Positions 13,301 through 25,166 of a DNA stretch of 64,000 nt are shown here, in pieces; position 1 is the first letter of the stretch; every line of letters begins with the position of its first letter. The notes beneath the pieces are model-generated. The model did no database searches. It was not told where the DNA came from and was given only the letters and a program-made list of their open reading frames with translations. Source of the DNA: Taeniopygia guttata (lineage: Eukaryota; Chordata; Aves; Passeriformes; Estrildidae); contig NC_133030.1 of the NCBI RefSeq assembly GCF_048771995.1, positions 54,840,001 through 54,904,000 on the forward strand, given 5' to 3'. The translations under genes were made by a program, and so were the position numbers.

Positions 13301-16300
13301 ACATCTACCATGTGCCTGATCATGATCAGCATGTACCCACCACACTGCTTCCCTCCTTCAGGAGCTGGCTGGGGGAAGAGACCACCTGATGAACTGCTAA
13401 TGAGCTAATCAAGGGTTTATAAGTGTAATTAATACAAGGAACAGAGAAGCTGTGGGCTTGGATGAAAGCAATCAAATAATCCACAAAGACTGAGAACTAT
13501 TAAGAAGATTGGAGAGCCTGAGTAGCAATTAAACCATGGACACAGAGAATCAAACACCTCGTCCACCATAAAAAAGAGAAATCACAAGAAAGTTTCAGGC
13601 TTTGATGACACCCATAGGCTTTGAATTCACATTGGGCCAAAGGGTCTCAGAGGTGCCACTCTTCAGAGGGAAAGCTGTATCTGTTTCCTCAAACTTGGGC
13701 AGGAATTTAATGATCTGTTACGTGTTTTTCCTGTGATCTGAACACTAATGAAGGAAATACAGAAACAACTGGGAAAACTACAAACCAGATAAAGCAGCAG
13801 GAGAACAAGAGAAGGGCAGTACAAGAGAAATCCATAGAGCACCATGATGACATAAAGGCCAGGGAAAATTACTCTGGGGTAATTCGAGTATTATGGACCT
13901 TGTTTAAAAAGGTTTGATATGAGGAAAGAAATTATTCAATAAAGAGAAAAATTGTGCATGTCCAACAGCAGTCCAGCAGAAAAATACCTGCCCACCTCAG
14001 GTAAACCCCTGAATCTAGTATTAAGGATTTAGAAAGAGACAGTACTGCAATGAAAAGAGGCTCTGGTTCTGAGAGCACAGAAGATAAAAGAGGCAGTGGG
14101 AAAACCTAAACTCTGCAAGAGTCCTGATCTTCCCTGTGTTATCAGGAAGCAGGGACTGTTTTCAGAAACAAAAAAATAGAGATATAGAAAAATGTAGGAA
14201 AAAAGCCCTTCAGACATACCTTTTGTAGATTTTAATGATCCATCCATAAATTAAAAGGCTTTGGCTGAAGCTGAAACAGTTCCTGTCAGTAAGTGTGGCC
14301 AGGTGAGAACACAAAGAGGCGTGACAGCAGCGGGCATAGGTGACAAGCAATCCTGCTTCCTTGAAGACATCACTTCTGTGCTCCAGGCGGGGGAGAAATG
14401 TCGTTTCCAGATGACTCAGGTGCTGTTTTAGTGCAGTCTCATCTGTGTTAGTAGAGGAAGCAAACAGGGGAATCTGGGCAGTCATGTACTGCATTAGCGT
14501 TTTCTCCAGATCTTTTCTCCAGAAGTTTGGGCTCCAGGTGGAAACAGAATCTGTCTCTAGGCCGTTGCCAAGCCACTCTGCTTCTTTCTGCTTCTCCCAC
14601 TTCAGTGATTCCCCCACTGACTGCAATGGCTCCAGGAGCATCCTATCACTTCCACCGAGTGCTTCTCCCACTACAGTCCACATTCGTTCAGCCAGCAGCA
14701 CATAAAGTGATTCAGACTTCCCCATACCATCATTTCCAGAATGCTCCAGATTATGAATTTGATCACAAGCTTCCAAAAATTTTCCTTGCTCAATGAATCT
14801 GCAGATGGTTTCCTCTGCAATAGAATAAGAAGACAACTTGCTGTTTGTTTACATCTATAGGACCATAATTTTAATATCCAAGTTATGAAGTATCTAGTTT
14901 ATATCTATTCCAGAATTCCTCAGGATCTTGAGTACAAGATCAACCCACTTAAGCACTTAAGGTCTAGCACTATCACCTCTCAGTTTCCTCAGGTAAGCAC
15001 TTTTTTGTTTCTAAATTTCTTTCAGTCTTTCTCCTCCAGGTTAACTAAGCCTGCAGATTAGCCTGCAGCTTTCTGCCATTGTTCCAGAGACCTCCTCAAG
15101 TGAGCAATGAAGGTTCATTAATTACAATCTTTCCATAAGAAATGTACCTTCTGTCCAGAAGAAAAGCATTAAAGGAGGGACATCTTCTGAACAAGCCAAC
15201 AGCTGAAAGTTAAGCCTGGAAGGAATTCTCTGCCTCCTCTAAAGAAACCCTGGCAGGACCAAAGTGCTGCAATCTCCCTTGGAAGGCAGATTTTCAGTGC
15301 TGCTTGTTTCCAATGTATCTTACCTAGCACATCCCATCAAGCAACAAGAGTTAAATGTACTCTCACAACAGAAGCACAGAGCTGAAGGGTTTTTAACATG
15401 TGTTTTATAGATTACAAGGTTGAGCAATGAAGGGTTAAGGTTTGCCAAAGGTATCTGGAGCAGAGCCCAGAGGACAAATTGAACTTGATGAGAATGCAGG
15501 GAAATTTAAGTAAAGCCAGAAGCAGTGGGACTTAAATAATTCAGGATACAACGTTTGATGTAGAGTGAAGAATGGAGTATGAACTTCCACTACGTTTTGC
15601 CTATATCCTTCCTAGCTTTCCTCTATGAAAGCATCTCATATGTGAAGTAAGAATTAAATCAAACAGGACTGGAGGGAGGAACATGACATGAAATGGAGAA
15701 GGGTTGATGCAAGGATGTTCAGCAAAGCAATTGGCAAGTTATTTGGGAGGGGCCTACAAGCTGCACCCATCCTGCCTTGATCCATGCAGCACATGGGAAA
15801 TGTTTAATTGGCACAACCAGCCTGTGTGCAGCCCACCTCCCCCTCCCATCTGTGGAGGAAGAGCACAGTCACATGGCTGGGGTGTCAGTCACACATACAT
15901 CCTCTTTCTCACAAGACACATCAGGAGTCTTTGCAGAGATAAAAATAAGAACAGTAAAGAGAAACATCTGTGAAGCAAATAACAAGTGAAATACAGAACT
16001 ATCCAGAGTAGCAAGTGTAGGGTTCAGAAGGGACAAGAATTCAGGTGAAGGCTGGGGAGCAGGAGAGGGCAAAGCACCTAATCCGGAAGCTGATGAAAAA
16101 CAAGAGCCTGATGGATGGGAGGGGCAGAGAAGATTCAGGCCTGGACCCAGAGATAATTTCAAGGTTACCTGCAGGCATCCCTCTCTCCTCTCCTTTCCTA
16201 CTGCTTGGCCTCTTCAGCAAATTCCCTGCCACATCCTCAGCACCAGCCTTCTCCACCGTTTCCTTCCCACCAACCGCAGTCTTCAGCAATTTCCCAGCCA

Positions 16301-16454
16301 ATGTTTTCAATTTCTCTTTCTTTTTTGCCTCCTGCTTCTTTCTCTCCTCATGTGTGGCCTTGGGCAGCATTCTTGCATTTTCCCCAGCCATTTTCTCCCC
16401 CTTCTTGTTGCCTCCTCCCACAATGGCTGCCCAGGAATGCTTTCTCTTGTGCAT
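1143..16454 (-). CDS. TNFAIP2: TNFAIP2-like (M-Sec), SEC6/EXOC3 superfamily; 3' end missing
   Basis: Ten coding exons join in phase: 16454-16169, 14814-14220, 12552-12435, 8882-8805, 6707-6607, 5610-5518, 4137-4083, 3147-3037, 2209-2175 and 1332-1143, giving about 554 residues. Seen: a Lys-rich N-terminus (residues 1-95), then a long helical region ending in a block with ITEYMQALL, which aligns with the VKEY segment of human TNFAIP2 as I recall it. Known: TNFAIP2 is a TNF-induced Sec6-like protein; its polybasic N-terminus binds PI(4,5)P2 at the plasma membrane and it promotes tunnelling nanotubes with RalA and exocyst. Human TNFAIP2 is about 654 aa, so roughly 100 C-terminal residues are absent. 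The exon at 1332-1143 ends in a strong donor (GTAAGT) and I found no terminal exon in 1-1142. The ninth exon is uncertain. EXOC3L4, a neighbouring paralogue in mammals, is an alternative identity. Confidence 0.75.
2175..2209 (-). CDS. TNFAIP2: TNFAIP2-like coding exon 9, reading uncertain
   Basis: After acceptor AACTTTTTTAG two models compete. Using donor GCA|GTGAGG gives 35 nt read as DLTIPLSLSLQ, in phase with both neighbours. Using the weaker donor GAG|GTTGGT (exon 2170-2209, 40 nt) gives SYNTLESISSAVR, which resembles the ETLENIIATVD segment of human TNFAIP2 but does not fit the phase of exon 8. I list the in-phase model and treat the conflict as a finding. Confidence 0.4.
2684..2995 (-). 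mobile_element. CR1 LINE 3' fragment
   Basis: The plus strand starts AGAATGGTTTGGGCTGGAAG and GACCTTAAAGATCATCTAG, the reverse complement of the bird CR1 3' end, so the element lies on the minus strand. The minus-strand frame preserves the CR1 tail peptide (EDAPSLEVFKAMLDGVLSNL). It is a 5'-truncated copy in the intron between exons 8 and 9 of the TNFAIP2-like gene. This supports an avian (or other sauropsid) source. Confidence 0.9.
3037..3147 (-). CDS. TNFAIP2: TNFAIP2-like coding exon 8
   Basis: Acceptor CTGTTTCCTTTCCTCAG and donor GAG|GTAAGA bound 111 nt, phase 0 at both ends. GFDHILESLKQNF matches the GFDTLLQNLHEDLKPLF helix of human TNFAIP2. A run of seven A (minus strand) codes for KKK just before the donor; an assembly error there could shift the frame. 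Confidence 0.85.
4083..4137 (-). CDS. TNFAIP2: TNFAIP2-like coding exon 7
   Basis: A small exon of 55 nt between acceptor TTTCTACACAG and donor AAG|GTATGG. It encodes MEDDIMEHFLQTITTKVK after a shared Arg codon. The phases match on both sides. Confidence 0.75.
5518..5610 (-). CDS. TNFAIP2: TNFAIP2-like coding exon 6
   Basis: The acceptor CTTCCTGTTTTAATTTAG and donor CTCAG|GTTAGA bound 93 nt. It reads YEDEVRSFLQLDG and then LRILENCCLLR, matching the I(A)NINNC motif region of TNFAIP2/EXOC3 proteins. Both phases agree with the flanking exons. Confidence 0.85.
6607..6707 (-). CDS. TNFAIP2: TNFAIP2-like coding exon 5
   Basis: The acceptor GAAATCCACAG and donor GAGAG|GTAGGA bound 101 nt. It reads ILTEKTETARRVSESL and ends CLRFLES. 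The junction restores FLESYEDEV, equivalent to PAFLRSYQRAF in human TNFAIP2, which is the best single landmark for the family here. Confidence 0.85.
7742..7783. repeat. Two-copy 21 bp tandem repeat
   Basis: Unit CATTGCCACATGTTACAGATA followed directly by a copy with one change (C to G at unit position 9). Intronic. Confidence 0.9.
8805..8882 (-). CDS. TNFAIP2: TNFAIP2-like coding exon 4
   Basis: Acceptor CTTTTCTCATTTAG and donor GAG|GTAAAC bound 78 nt, phase 0 at both ends. It reads KEVGKALKEAFDIGK and ends in AAVIE. It corresponds to the family segment between the ALELE helix and the IIQI helix. Confidence 0.75.
8883..12434. other. 3.5 kb intron of the TNFAIP2-like gene
   Basis: No exon fits the phase between exons 3 and 4, which already join in frame. 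It contains two kappaB-like sites (9393-9404 and 11546-11555). The minus-strand open frame at 11424-12182 has no family similarity and is treated as chance. Confidence 0.6.
12435..12552 (-). CDS. TNFAIP2: TNFAIP2-like coding exon 3
   Basis: An excellent acceptor (TTGTTTCTGTCCCCAG) and a GTAAGA donor bound 118 nt (1 + 39 codons), which fits both neighbours in phase. It ends CKTEEKLLAIAR and continues in the next exon as KEVGKALKEAF, matching the LLEATFL...MDRALELEA helix of the family. The first half is Pro/Ser-rich and poorly conserved. Confidence 0.65.
12553..14219. other. Intron of the TNFAIP2-like gene
   Basis: Lies between coding exons 2 and 3. It holds a T-rich tract near 13110-13130 and otherwise no feature that I can support. 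Confidence 0.6.
14220..14814 (-). CDS. TNFAIP2: TNFAIP2-like coding exon 2 (largest exon)
   Basis: The acceptor TCTTATTCTATTGCAG and donor AAAAG|GTATGT bound 595 nt, residues 96 to about 294. It begins EETICRFIEQGKFLEA, typical of the first Sec6-like helices, and ends FSFSQSLLIYGWIIKIYK, matching the segment before LYPN in human TNFAIP2. The in-frame Met at 14836 is intronic: the open frame runs back through the acceptor, so it is not used as a start. Confidence 0.85.
14815..16168. other. Intron 1 of the TNFAIP2-like coding region
   Basis: Lies between the polybasic N-terminal exon and the large Sec6-like exon. No repeat or exon recognised. Confidence 0.6.
16169..16454 (-). CDS. TNFAIP2: TNFAIP2-like coding exon 1 (N-terminus)
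   Basis: Encodes residues 1-95 plus the first base of codon 96. The start MHKRKHSW is the first Met in the frame after a likely acceptor (TTCTTCTGATAG) at 16496-16507, which would leave about 41 nt of 5' UTR in this exon. The donor is GCAG|GTAACC. The product is very rich in Lys (for example KKQEAKKKEKLK), like the polybasic N-terminus of TNFAIP2. The phase (1 nt over) fits the next exon exactly, completing a Glu codon. The upstream non-coding exon and promoter were not located. Confidence 0.7.
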
Positions 16455-19400
16455 GATCCAAGCAGATTCAGGTGCTTTCTGCCCAACTGGGAATACTATC
16501 AGAAGAAAACATGAGAAATAGTTCTATGCAAAGTAATCTTAGTGTCTATCTCCCAGAGAAGTTCTGTTCTTCTGATTTTTTTTTTTTCTGTGCAGCTACA
16601 GGCTTCAGCTGCCTTTGAAAAAGTCTAACCAGGTTCCTGTCTGTGCCAAGTGAGGACACTTTTATAGGCTTCCAGCCCTCTTATGTAATCATTCCCTCAT
16701 CTGGGTAAATAATGTCAAAAACCTCATACATAATCTAACCACAACCACTGGGGAAAGCCAGGGGAATTTTTGGCATTTTCTAAATGATTAAAATATCCCT
16801 GCACTGCCAGTTACCTTGATGACAATCCTATCAGTTCATGGGAGTGGATTAGTAACAAGTTTTATGAAGCACATATCCTTTTCCACCCACCCTGCATGCC
16901 CAGGCTGCACATGGGTTTTCCTTTGGCAGGGAGATCATGTCTGGGTTTGGAGCCAAGTTTTCCCTCACCTCCCAGCAAATCTAGTGCTAGCCACCAGGGA
17001 TGTAAAGGCCCAGAGAATGGGTGTTGGTTTCCATCTTTTAATAACAGCATTCAGAGAAGACAAGAGCGATCTCAGCCTTCTGGAATGTACAAAATTCCAC
17101 ACAACTATGTACAATTATGTATAATTTTAAGTTTACCATATGTATGTACGTGTGTGTGTCCATAGATGTATGCACACATATGGATCAGTTCACCAGCCAA
17201 TATCCACAAGTGAAGAAAAAGGAGGTGTATGTCTGCTTAGCACGAGGCCCATATTGGGCTGCTAAATGTTCTGACCATAAACTGCAGAAAAAATTTCTTC
17301 ACAGAAAGTATCCTTTAAATCCAGGAGCTTGCATTTAAAATAGATTTTTTTTTAAGTCCCTGCACTGCTGGGAGAACTTGGAGAAGAGTTGAAATGCTGT
17401 CTTTACCACACCCTACTTGCCAGAGAATTACAAACTGGGTTTAATTCTCCATTCCATTATAAAGATTAAATCAAAAAATTTGAGGATTTTCACCAGCTGA
17501 GGACAGTTTTTATTAATCATTACAAGCTGTATTGATTCAAAACCATACACTATGCAGCAAAGATTTCAGGAGTATGAATTTAAGGGGTGATTTTTCCACA
17601 CACCATCTAGACTGTTTCAAATATGTTAATTCATATTTCTGTGTTTAATGCCTGCAGTTTCTTCCAAGATGTTCTACATTTTCATGATAATAAAATTTCA
17701 CTAGTTTCCTACTTGGAAACCAAGTAAATGTTATGTTGTTCTGGCTCTTTTATCGATGCTTAATTCCACCAGCATGTTATCACAAAGCTGTTTGATTCAT
17801 TAGTAACAATAGGGAGAGGAGGAAATAAATATATTTCATTTGGAAAGAGAAACAGAAATTCCAGCAGTGGTCACACATTTGAGCCGCTGCCAGGAGGAAA
17901 TACTGAGGTTGCAAAATACAGTGTTTTCCCAGCTTGTGAATAAAGTTGAAAATTAAGAGGCTTTATACATGTTCCATTTTGACCTTAATTTTTAATCAGC
18001 TGAAGTTAAAATGTTTCATTTGGAATGTTATTGCTGCACAGTATATGAATACAAGATGGAGTAAGAGGATTAGTACTGAGAGAAGCATTCCAGGCGTGCT
18101 GCAACCCTTCAGCAATATGTTCCCGTGAAAATTCCAACACAATATGTTTATGTTTCACTTCATCAGCGTTTTTCCAAGCCTGTCTCTAACAAAAACCATT
18201 TCCCTAGACTTCTCTGTGGAAGGAAATTAGATGTAATGTGCCAGTCCTGAAGGCAAGACTCTCCGCAGTACATAGATTTTGAACACACTTATGGTTGCAG
18301 ATCGTGCCCTGAACTGTGGCAGCATGATGTGTGGGAATTGCTGTGCTTTCCCAGAAAGCCTCTTTCAAGGGAATACAGTACAAACCTGTGGAATGCAGGG
18401 AGTGACTGCAGAGATGGACTGACATCCTGAGGCTATGACCAACTCTTATTCCATGGACCACTTGACCCACTCAGTGAAGGGAATGTCAGGCACTCCCCAA
18501 GATGAGAGTGCCCTCGGGGTACAGTCCACAAAAGCACTGCAGCCCCAACAACCCACATGGCTCCTGTGTCCTGCCTTCCCCTTGCTCACAAAGCAGGGCA
18601 AGCAGAGGCAGAGCAGGCCATGGCCCCCAGCAGCAGGCAGCCAGGAGCACCCTGCCCAGGGACAGCAGGATGGGGATGGTCAGTCTGACCAAGGGTGCTG
18701 AGCCCAGCAGAGCAGGAATTGATGCCCCAGCAATCCATTGTCACCCACCCTGCACCCCTGCCCACAATTTCTCTGGGGTGAAGGATGTTGCCCTGAGGGG
18801 AATGCACTCTTGCAGGAGGGGACATGCCACAAAGGAGCTGCTCAGAGGCCACCAGCAGCCTGCTTTTCTGGGCCTGTGTGCCTTAACAGCACATGCCGGG
18901 TGTAGAGATCTCTCCCACTGTCTCTAATGCTGTGTTAGTGCTCAGGTTAAATTCTGCAGTTAAAACACGGGGATGATTTGAGTCTCTAGGAACATCATCT
19001 ACCACTGGGCTCCCATGCATGCTGTTATGCTGGGACAGGCAAAGCTCACAGGGAAGCTACACCTTCACACAGGAGCGTTGAGACCAAACTACAACAGAGT
19101 TTTTCCACTAAGAGTTTACCCAATGCAAAGGGGATTATTTGCTGTCAAAAATCATTGGTTTAGCCAAAGGAACTGGTGCACAGCCACATTTTATCTGCTC
19201 CTTCCATGGGCTCCTGAGCTGCTCACCCAAGGAAAGAAGGGCAATAGCAAACCACAAGGACACAGGACTAAGAACAAGGACAATTCTGCTTCTGAACAAA
19301 CTCCTTTGTCAGGTGTACCAAATGACTTTCTTCTTCCTCCAATGACACTTCTTGGACGCCAGCCCTCTCCTTCTTCCTGGTGTTTCAATGCCTCCATTTA

Positions 19401-22400
19401 TCCACAGTGGGATGTTCCTAGCAGGGTAATTTTCCCTGCCATGACCCTTGCTATGCTTACTGTGAAAAAGAAGCAATTTGTCTCCTAGGAACATCCCCAG
19501 CATTCAGGAGTTTCCCTCATTTCCTGGAGCTCCTAGAAAAGTCCACAGCCTCCCCACATCACTGAGACTCTGTATTCCTATCTCCGAAAAACTGTAACTC
19601 CTTTGTCTTTGGGATTTTCCATTAAACAAGTGAATATCTTGGAGAAAATTTTATATTGTTTCCCTGTTGACTTAACTCTTTATCTTGCTATTTCCCTATC
19701 CTTCTGCCTATATAGATAAAATCTCTTCATAACAAGTGTATTTTGTGCCTGACTTGAACAATAGGTGCTTGGTCTTGATGCTAATGGGATGAAGTCAGAC
19801 TATTAGCAGAACAAATTAAATTGCTTTGCAAGAGTCCAATTACATTAATATTCCAATTCCAGCAATGCAGTGATGCCCCTGCTTGCTTTGCAGGGACATT
19901 ACATGAACACAGTCAGGCATAGAGAATGGAAACTTTGCGTTCCATAGCATTTGTTATATAAAATACACTTGGTCCAAAGAGGCAGGAGGATTGTAGTATC
20001 TGGAGATGTTTTTCACCTCCTTCTTTTGTTTCCAGAATATGCTGGTACTTTCCACCACTTTGAACCAAGGCATGAAACATGGCAGAAAGGAATATTAATT
20101 GATGATAAAACATGCAGAGTATGGCACAGAATGATGTTGGCTTCCTAGGATATAAATCCATGCAAAACCACTCTCTGAAGCTATATTGCAGTCAGATGAT
20201 GTGCTCCTCCACTCACACACAGCACTTTTGATTTCATCAGCAATCAAAGAAGAGCAAGTCTCTATTCCAAGCAAGGTAGGGGGTTTTTTTGAGACAGACA
20301 AAACCAACAAACCAACAAAGAAACAAAACAAAAGTACCTTCCCCTCACATTTGACATTGCAGCTGGCGTTGCCATTACAGTTGTATGCAAGAGGTGACTT
20401 TGCCTATTGTGCACAGTCAGATGTTTATCATCCTGTGAGAAGCAAACATTAATTCTTATTTTCTAAAGATAACTCCACTTCCAAAGGAAACAAGACAACA
20501 CAGCCAAAGGTTGCATGTATCTCTGTATCCGTGTGATCCCCTGCCCTAATGCACAAGAGTGGATTTGAAGTCAGTTTTAACCAGTTTTAAAGCCACTTTT
20601 AACCAAACTGAGAGAAGGTGGCTCACACAAAACAGTACATCCTTACACACTTCATAAACATACACATCTGAGGAGAGGATAGACCTTCAGTGCCCTTGCC
20701 AAGGAAGAGAACGCAGCATGAACTCAGCCTTTATCTCATATCAGAAGCTCCACCTGGCAGCACAGTCTGAAGGTGCACAAACACAATTTCCTTGCCTCTG
20801 GTACTCACCAAATCCCCTGTACTCTCCAGATAACCTGTGTGCATGTGCAAATAAAGCAACAGGAATATTTAATACAGGCAGCCTCTCCTATAGCAACAGA
20901 TGAAACAAAGTCGCTCCCCTAGAGTGATTCCCAGCCCCAGGCTGCAACCTCTCACCACCTGAGACCCGTGCTACCCCAAACATGCCACCAATTTTGGAGC
21001 AAAAGAGAAAGGAGAAAGCTTCTTCCTTTCTCTTCCTGAGTGTGTTTGCTTGAGTAGCTTTTCTCTGCTCAGCCACTGATTTTTTTCCCATTTTGGAAGA
21101 GTTAATGTGAAACTTCTGTCCTACTCTGGATTTGCCTGAGACTGGAGGAATTTGGTTTAAGAGGAGAGGACAGGCAGATGGACAGAGATGCTACATGGTC
21201 CCAGCACTTTCAGCAACCACACTAAAGTCCAAAGAATAAGTTCCCCTAAGAATTGGATACTGCTCCTTCCCCTGCCCTGAACACTGAAACGTAACATTCC
21301 TTGGATATGACATAAAATTTTGCACTGCCTCTGTTTTCCCTCTGATTGTGAGGACCCCATTTGAAACTGACCTCAATTTTCACTTAATTAATAACCTACT
21401 TTGCTGTTCCTTTAGAACATTTTTAGCTAATTCCTGGGGATTTTACCTAATTCTGTTTTTCTTTGCAGAATGAAACAAGCATTGCTTTAAGGAAGATGCT
21501 TCCTCTTTTGACAAAAATGGCAATAGTAGTAATAATAAATAAAACACACAATACCCCAAATTGTAAAGATGAACTGTAGAGAGCCAAGCAATAGAAGTAT
21601 TTGATGGGGCCCTAAAAATCCTTGCATTGAGGATATCTTAATCCACATAGTAAGAGAAGACTGAAATAATACTTTTCAGAGTAGCAACTTAGTCTTCAGC
21701 AAAGATTTCTGCCACATAAAACACCACAGCACTGCAGGCCACCAGTCTGGTCACGTCAAAGGGCAGTCACCCAACAGCTGGGTTTCTAATCTTATGAGTT
21801 ATCTGAAGTTATCCAAGGAAAGCTCCAAGGGCAGCTTTGCCAGAGGAAATCTACAACTTAAATGCTGCTTGGTCTCCTAGGAATGGAAAGAGCTTTTTCA
21901 AAAAATTAATCATGGATATTGTTTGCTAGTGTGATTACCTCAACCACTACCATGTCTCATTTCAAGATAATCCATGATTTATATCCAGAGAGGTTTTTTT
22001 GGGAAAGTTTGTATTATGAATATTTCATATACATTTGGACAGATAAGTCTAAAATTTTGAGTCTCTTCATTTGCCTTAGATCAACAAGATTCCTCTTCAC
22101 ATTTTTACATCAATGCTTTCCAGCAGTAAAAACTTTAGGTTCAACTTCAGAGGAAACTTCCTACACACATCTGTACCCACAGCCCTACAGAGAGCTGCAT
22201 ATGCAGAGATTTGGGACTGAAAATCCACACTGCATCATTTACATGCTTTTTCTGGTGCCACAAGAGGCCAGTGATTGTGTAAACTCCAGTCTTCAGTGTT
22301 TCACCCCCAGTGCACCGACATGGCTCCACAGGCACATCTGCAAACACCATCTGGAGGCTAAAAGTCATATCTAAAGATCAGCTGCCAAGACACCCCAAGA

Positions 22401-22547
22401 CCTCTGATGGGAGCCAGGCACATTTCTATATTGACAAAGTATCAAAACTCAACTGTTTCTCCCCTCAACATTCACTGCAAGTGTGTCTGGCTACAAACCA
22501 ATGCAGGAATTCCCCATGCACTTGCACTGACACAGGAGCTATTTTTT

Positions 22548-22670
22548 GGGGCATATTGATATATTAATTTATTTAAATAAATATATATTCTTATATTACC
22601 ACATTGACATTAATATGTAATGTAGTAATACATCAATATATTAATACATTTATTAGTATGGGGTGGGATA
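22548..22670. repeat. AT-rich low-complexity tract
   Basis: Runs of ATATATTAATTTATTTAAAT type sequence and interrupted TAATA/ATATTAA motifs. Looks like a degraded AT microsatellite. Confidence 0.75.
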
Positions 22671-25072
22671 TATTAACAACAATACCCAGGGCTCTCAATC
22701 TCATGACTGAAGAGGTTATTTAGGAGAGGAGGTAGAAGAAAAGAGATCAGCTTTTGTATAAACACTTAATCTTCAGAAAAGCTCAGCACAAAGTGTCTCC
22801 TGTTGTCACTTTTGGACAACCTGAGCAAGAACTCCATTCCCACCCCACAGTGAGCAGCAATCTGGTTTAGCCACTAGCCCTGGTAAAGCTCAGCATATCC
22901 AAGATGCCAAATCACACTGTTAAAAGGTCAGTTTTGAAAGATTTTTGCAATCTTAGCACTGGAGCTTGCTAGCTACAGTGAGGGACTTGCTGCAGGAAGA
23001 GGCACCCAGAAGGGTCCTAGGAGAGAGCCAATCATCCTCTGAAACTACTTCAGAAAAATACCCTGGGGAGGAACTCTTCATGAGCACAAAGAGAAGAATT
23101 AAATTTTTATTAGCATCAGTTCAGGCTGAATAAAGCAGGCTTCCCAAAGACATGGTGATAAAACATTTACACTACATCACTGGTTTTTCTTCCAAAATGA
23201 GAAAAGCATTTAGAAGAGAAATGGCGCTAGAAAATTCAGCACTGTTTCATGATGTGGAAACTGCCTGAGGGTCTTCAACATTTTCAGACACATTCCTGTC
23301 TTACAAGAATGAAAGAAATACCAAGAAAACAAGAGGTGGGCAAAAACTGGGGAGGGAATCATCCGGAACAGGTAAGGTAAAGGAAAGGGAAGAGTATTTG
23401 TAATGCATGCATCTGCTGTCAGTATCAGGATGTATCTCATCTTTCCAACGCCTCCCACATCTCAGCAGAGCAGAGGCAGTGCTATATAAAGATCCAGAGA
23501 TGCTACCCCAGCTCCTGAGAGCTGCACAGCACCAACTGCCAGCACACTGGCACTGTTCCCCTGCCTCCTCCTTCACAGCCACTCTGCTGCCTTCATGGCT
23601 CACAGAAAGATTCTCCCTGCAAAGGAGGAAGATGTGCTCCTCCAGGAACCAAAATTAGGTGACTTGGAAGGATGTTTCTAAATTATTGAGCAAATTAATT
23701 TAAAAAGGAATGGCTATTTTTTTTCCGCATTATGAACAAGCATGTTATCCACACTGTTAGGACCTTAGATCTCATGCACGTGTTATACTGGTTGTCAAGA
23801 GCCAAGAGCCATTCTTGAAAATGAATAAAAAGAGTCCACATTGCAACAAAGAATTTAAGTAACTGACAATAGCCTATTGTTTCAAATTCAGCCCCTTAAA
23901 TGTATACATCTGTTTAGTGAGCAGGAAGTAGTGGTGCAGAGTGGTGTTTGTACATTCCATGACTACATGACAACAAATGCCTTGGAGTCAATAACCTCTG
24001 AAAATCACACAAACTGCAAATTAAGTTAAGAGAGCTGATTTTGACACAGCACAGAATCCCTGGATTTCCAGGCAGCTGCCTTGGAGCTTGTCTGTTGAAT
24101 AAATGGGTCAATAATGCTATTTTCTACACAAGGTTTTAATGTGGAGGGTCCAAACCCAATAATGGTTGTATGTTCACTGAGGTCTCCTTGGCTGTTACCC
24201 CACTCTTCACAGTTCAGTATACCTTACCCATGTGAGCAAAACATGTAAAATGGCAGCAAAAATATAAGCTTTCGTGCTCAAAACCTGTTTCACATCAGGA
24301 AAAAGATGTCTGCACTGATTTTGTTGATGAGGACAAGAAGATGAACTGAGCACTCCCTATCCCTTGTTCCTATTAACCTTACCATTGGTAACAATTAATC
24401 TACACAAAAGCAAGGCCAAAGAGCTGTTAAATATCTTCTGGATAAAAATGTCTGTGGATAATACTTCGAACTAGTGGGACCTGAGTCCTCCATGTCTGCA
24501 ACTGCCTTCCCCCACCCTCTGCATATGTAAATAAAATGGAGAAAAAGTGTATTAACATTTTCTTTCCTCTTCCTTCCCAGTCACAAGGAGCCATCACACC
24601 CAGATCAATCAGGAACTCCATGCTGGACTGCAATTTAATATAAAATATAATACACTATATCTTCTATGGTGCAACTGGTTCCAGGAATAAGCAGATGCAC
24701 CTTGTGATTATTAATTTATTCTAACATTTTTGAAAGGAAGAGATGGGGAGAGACATTGATATATATGGCAGGTACTGACTAATATTTAAAACCTTTGGCA
24801 TTACCATATGCTCCTGAAAATAACTTCCAGTACTATTAGTTGCTGTCATTGATGACAGCATGTAAATGACTGTCTAATCTGCATATACAATTAAATAATT
24901 AGATGCCATATGTAACACCAGTTATTTATAGGTGTGAAATCAGAGAAAAAGTTCAAAATTCATTTTTATAATATATGTTCTTACAAATCAGATCCTCTTG
25001 ACCATAGATACAGATCCTCATTACTGAGGGCCCTATCTTAGGTTAAAAAATATTTAAAATCACAATTAATAC

Positions 25073-25166
25073 CTCGCAGGAATAGTTTTCCCCTATGATG
25101 CATTGATTCAGTAATGCTTGCATCAAGCCTGCTGTCCACAAAATGTCTGTCAGCTTTTGGAGCTCA
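25073..25166 (-). other. Exon-like segment of unknown origin
   Basis: A strong acceptor (CTTGTTTTGTTTGCAG) and donor GAG|GTATTA bound 94 nt whose frame reads ELQKLTDILWTAGLMQALL and ends ENYSCE. The frame also stays open upstream of the acceptor. I do not recognise the product and found no partner exons, so it may be chance or a relic. Confidence 0.2.

Noticed and set aside
14815..14836. Met at 14836 as the start of the TNFAIP2-like protein
   Set aside because: A strong acceptor lies inside this stretch, and the upstream exon at 16169-16454 joins in phase, so the Met is intronic.
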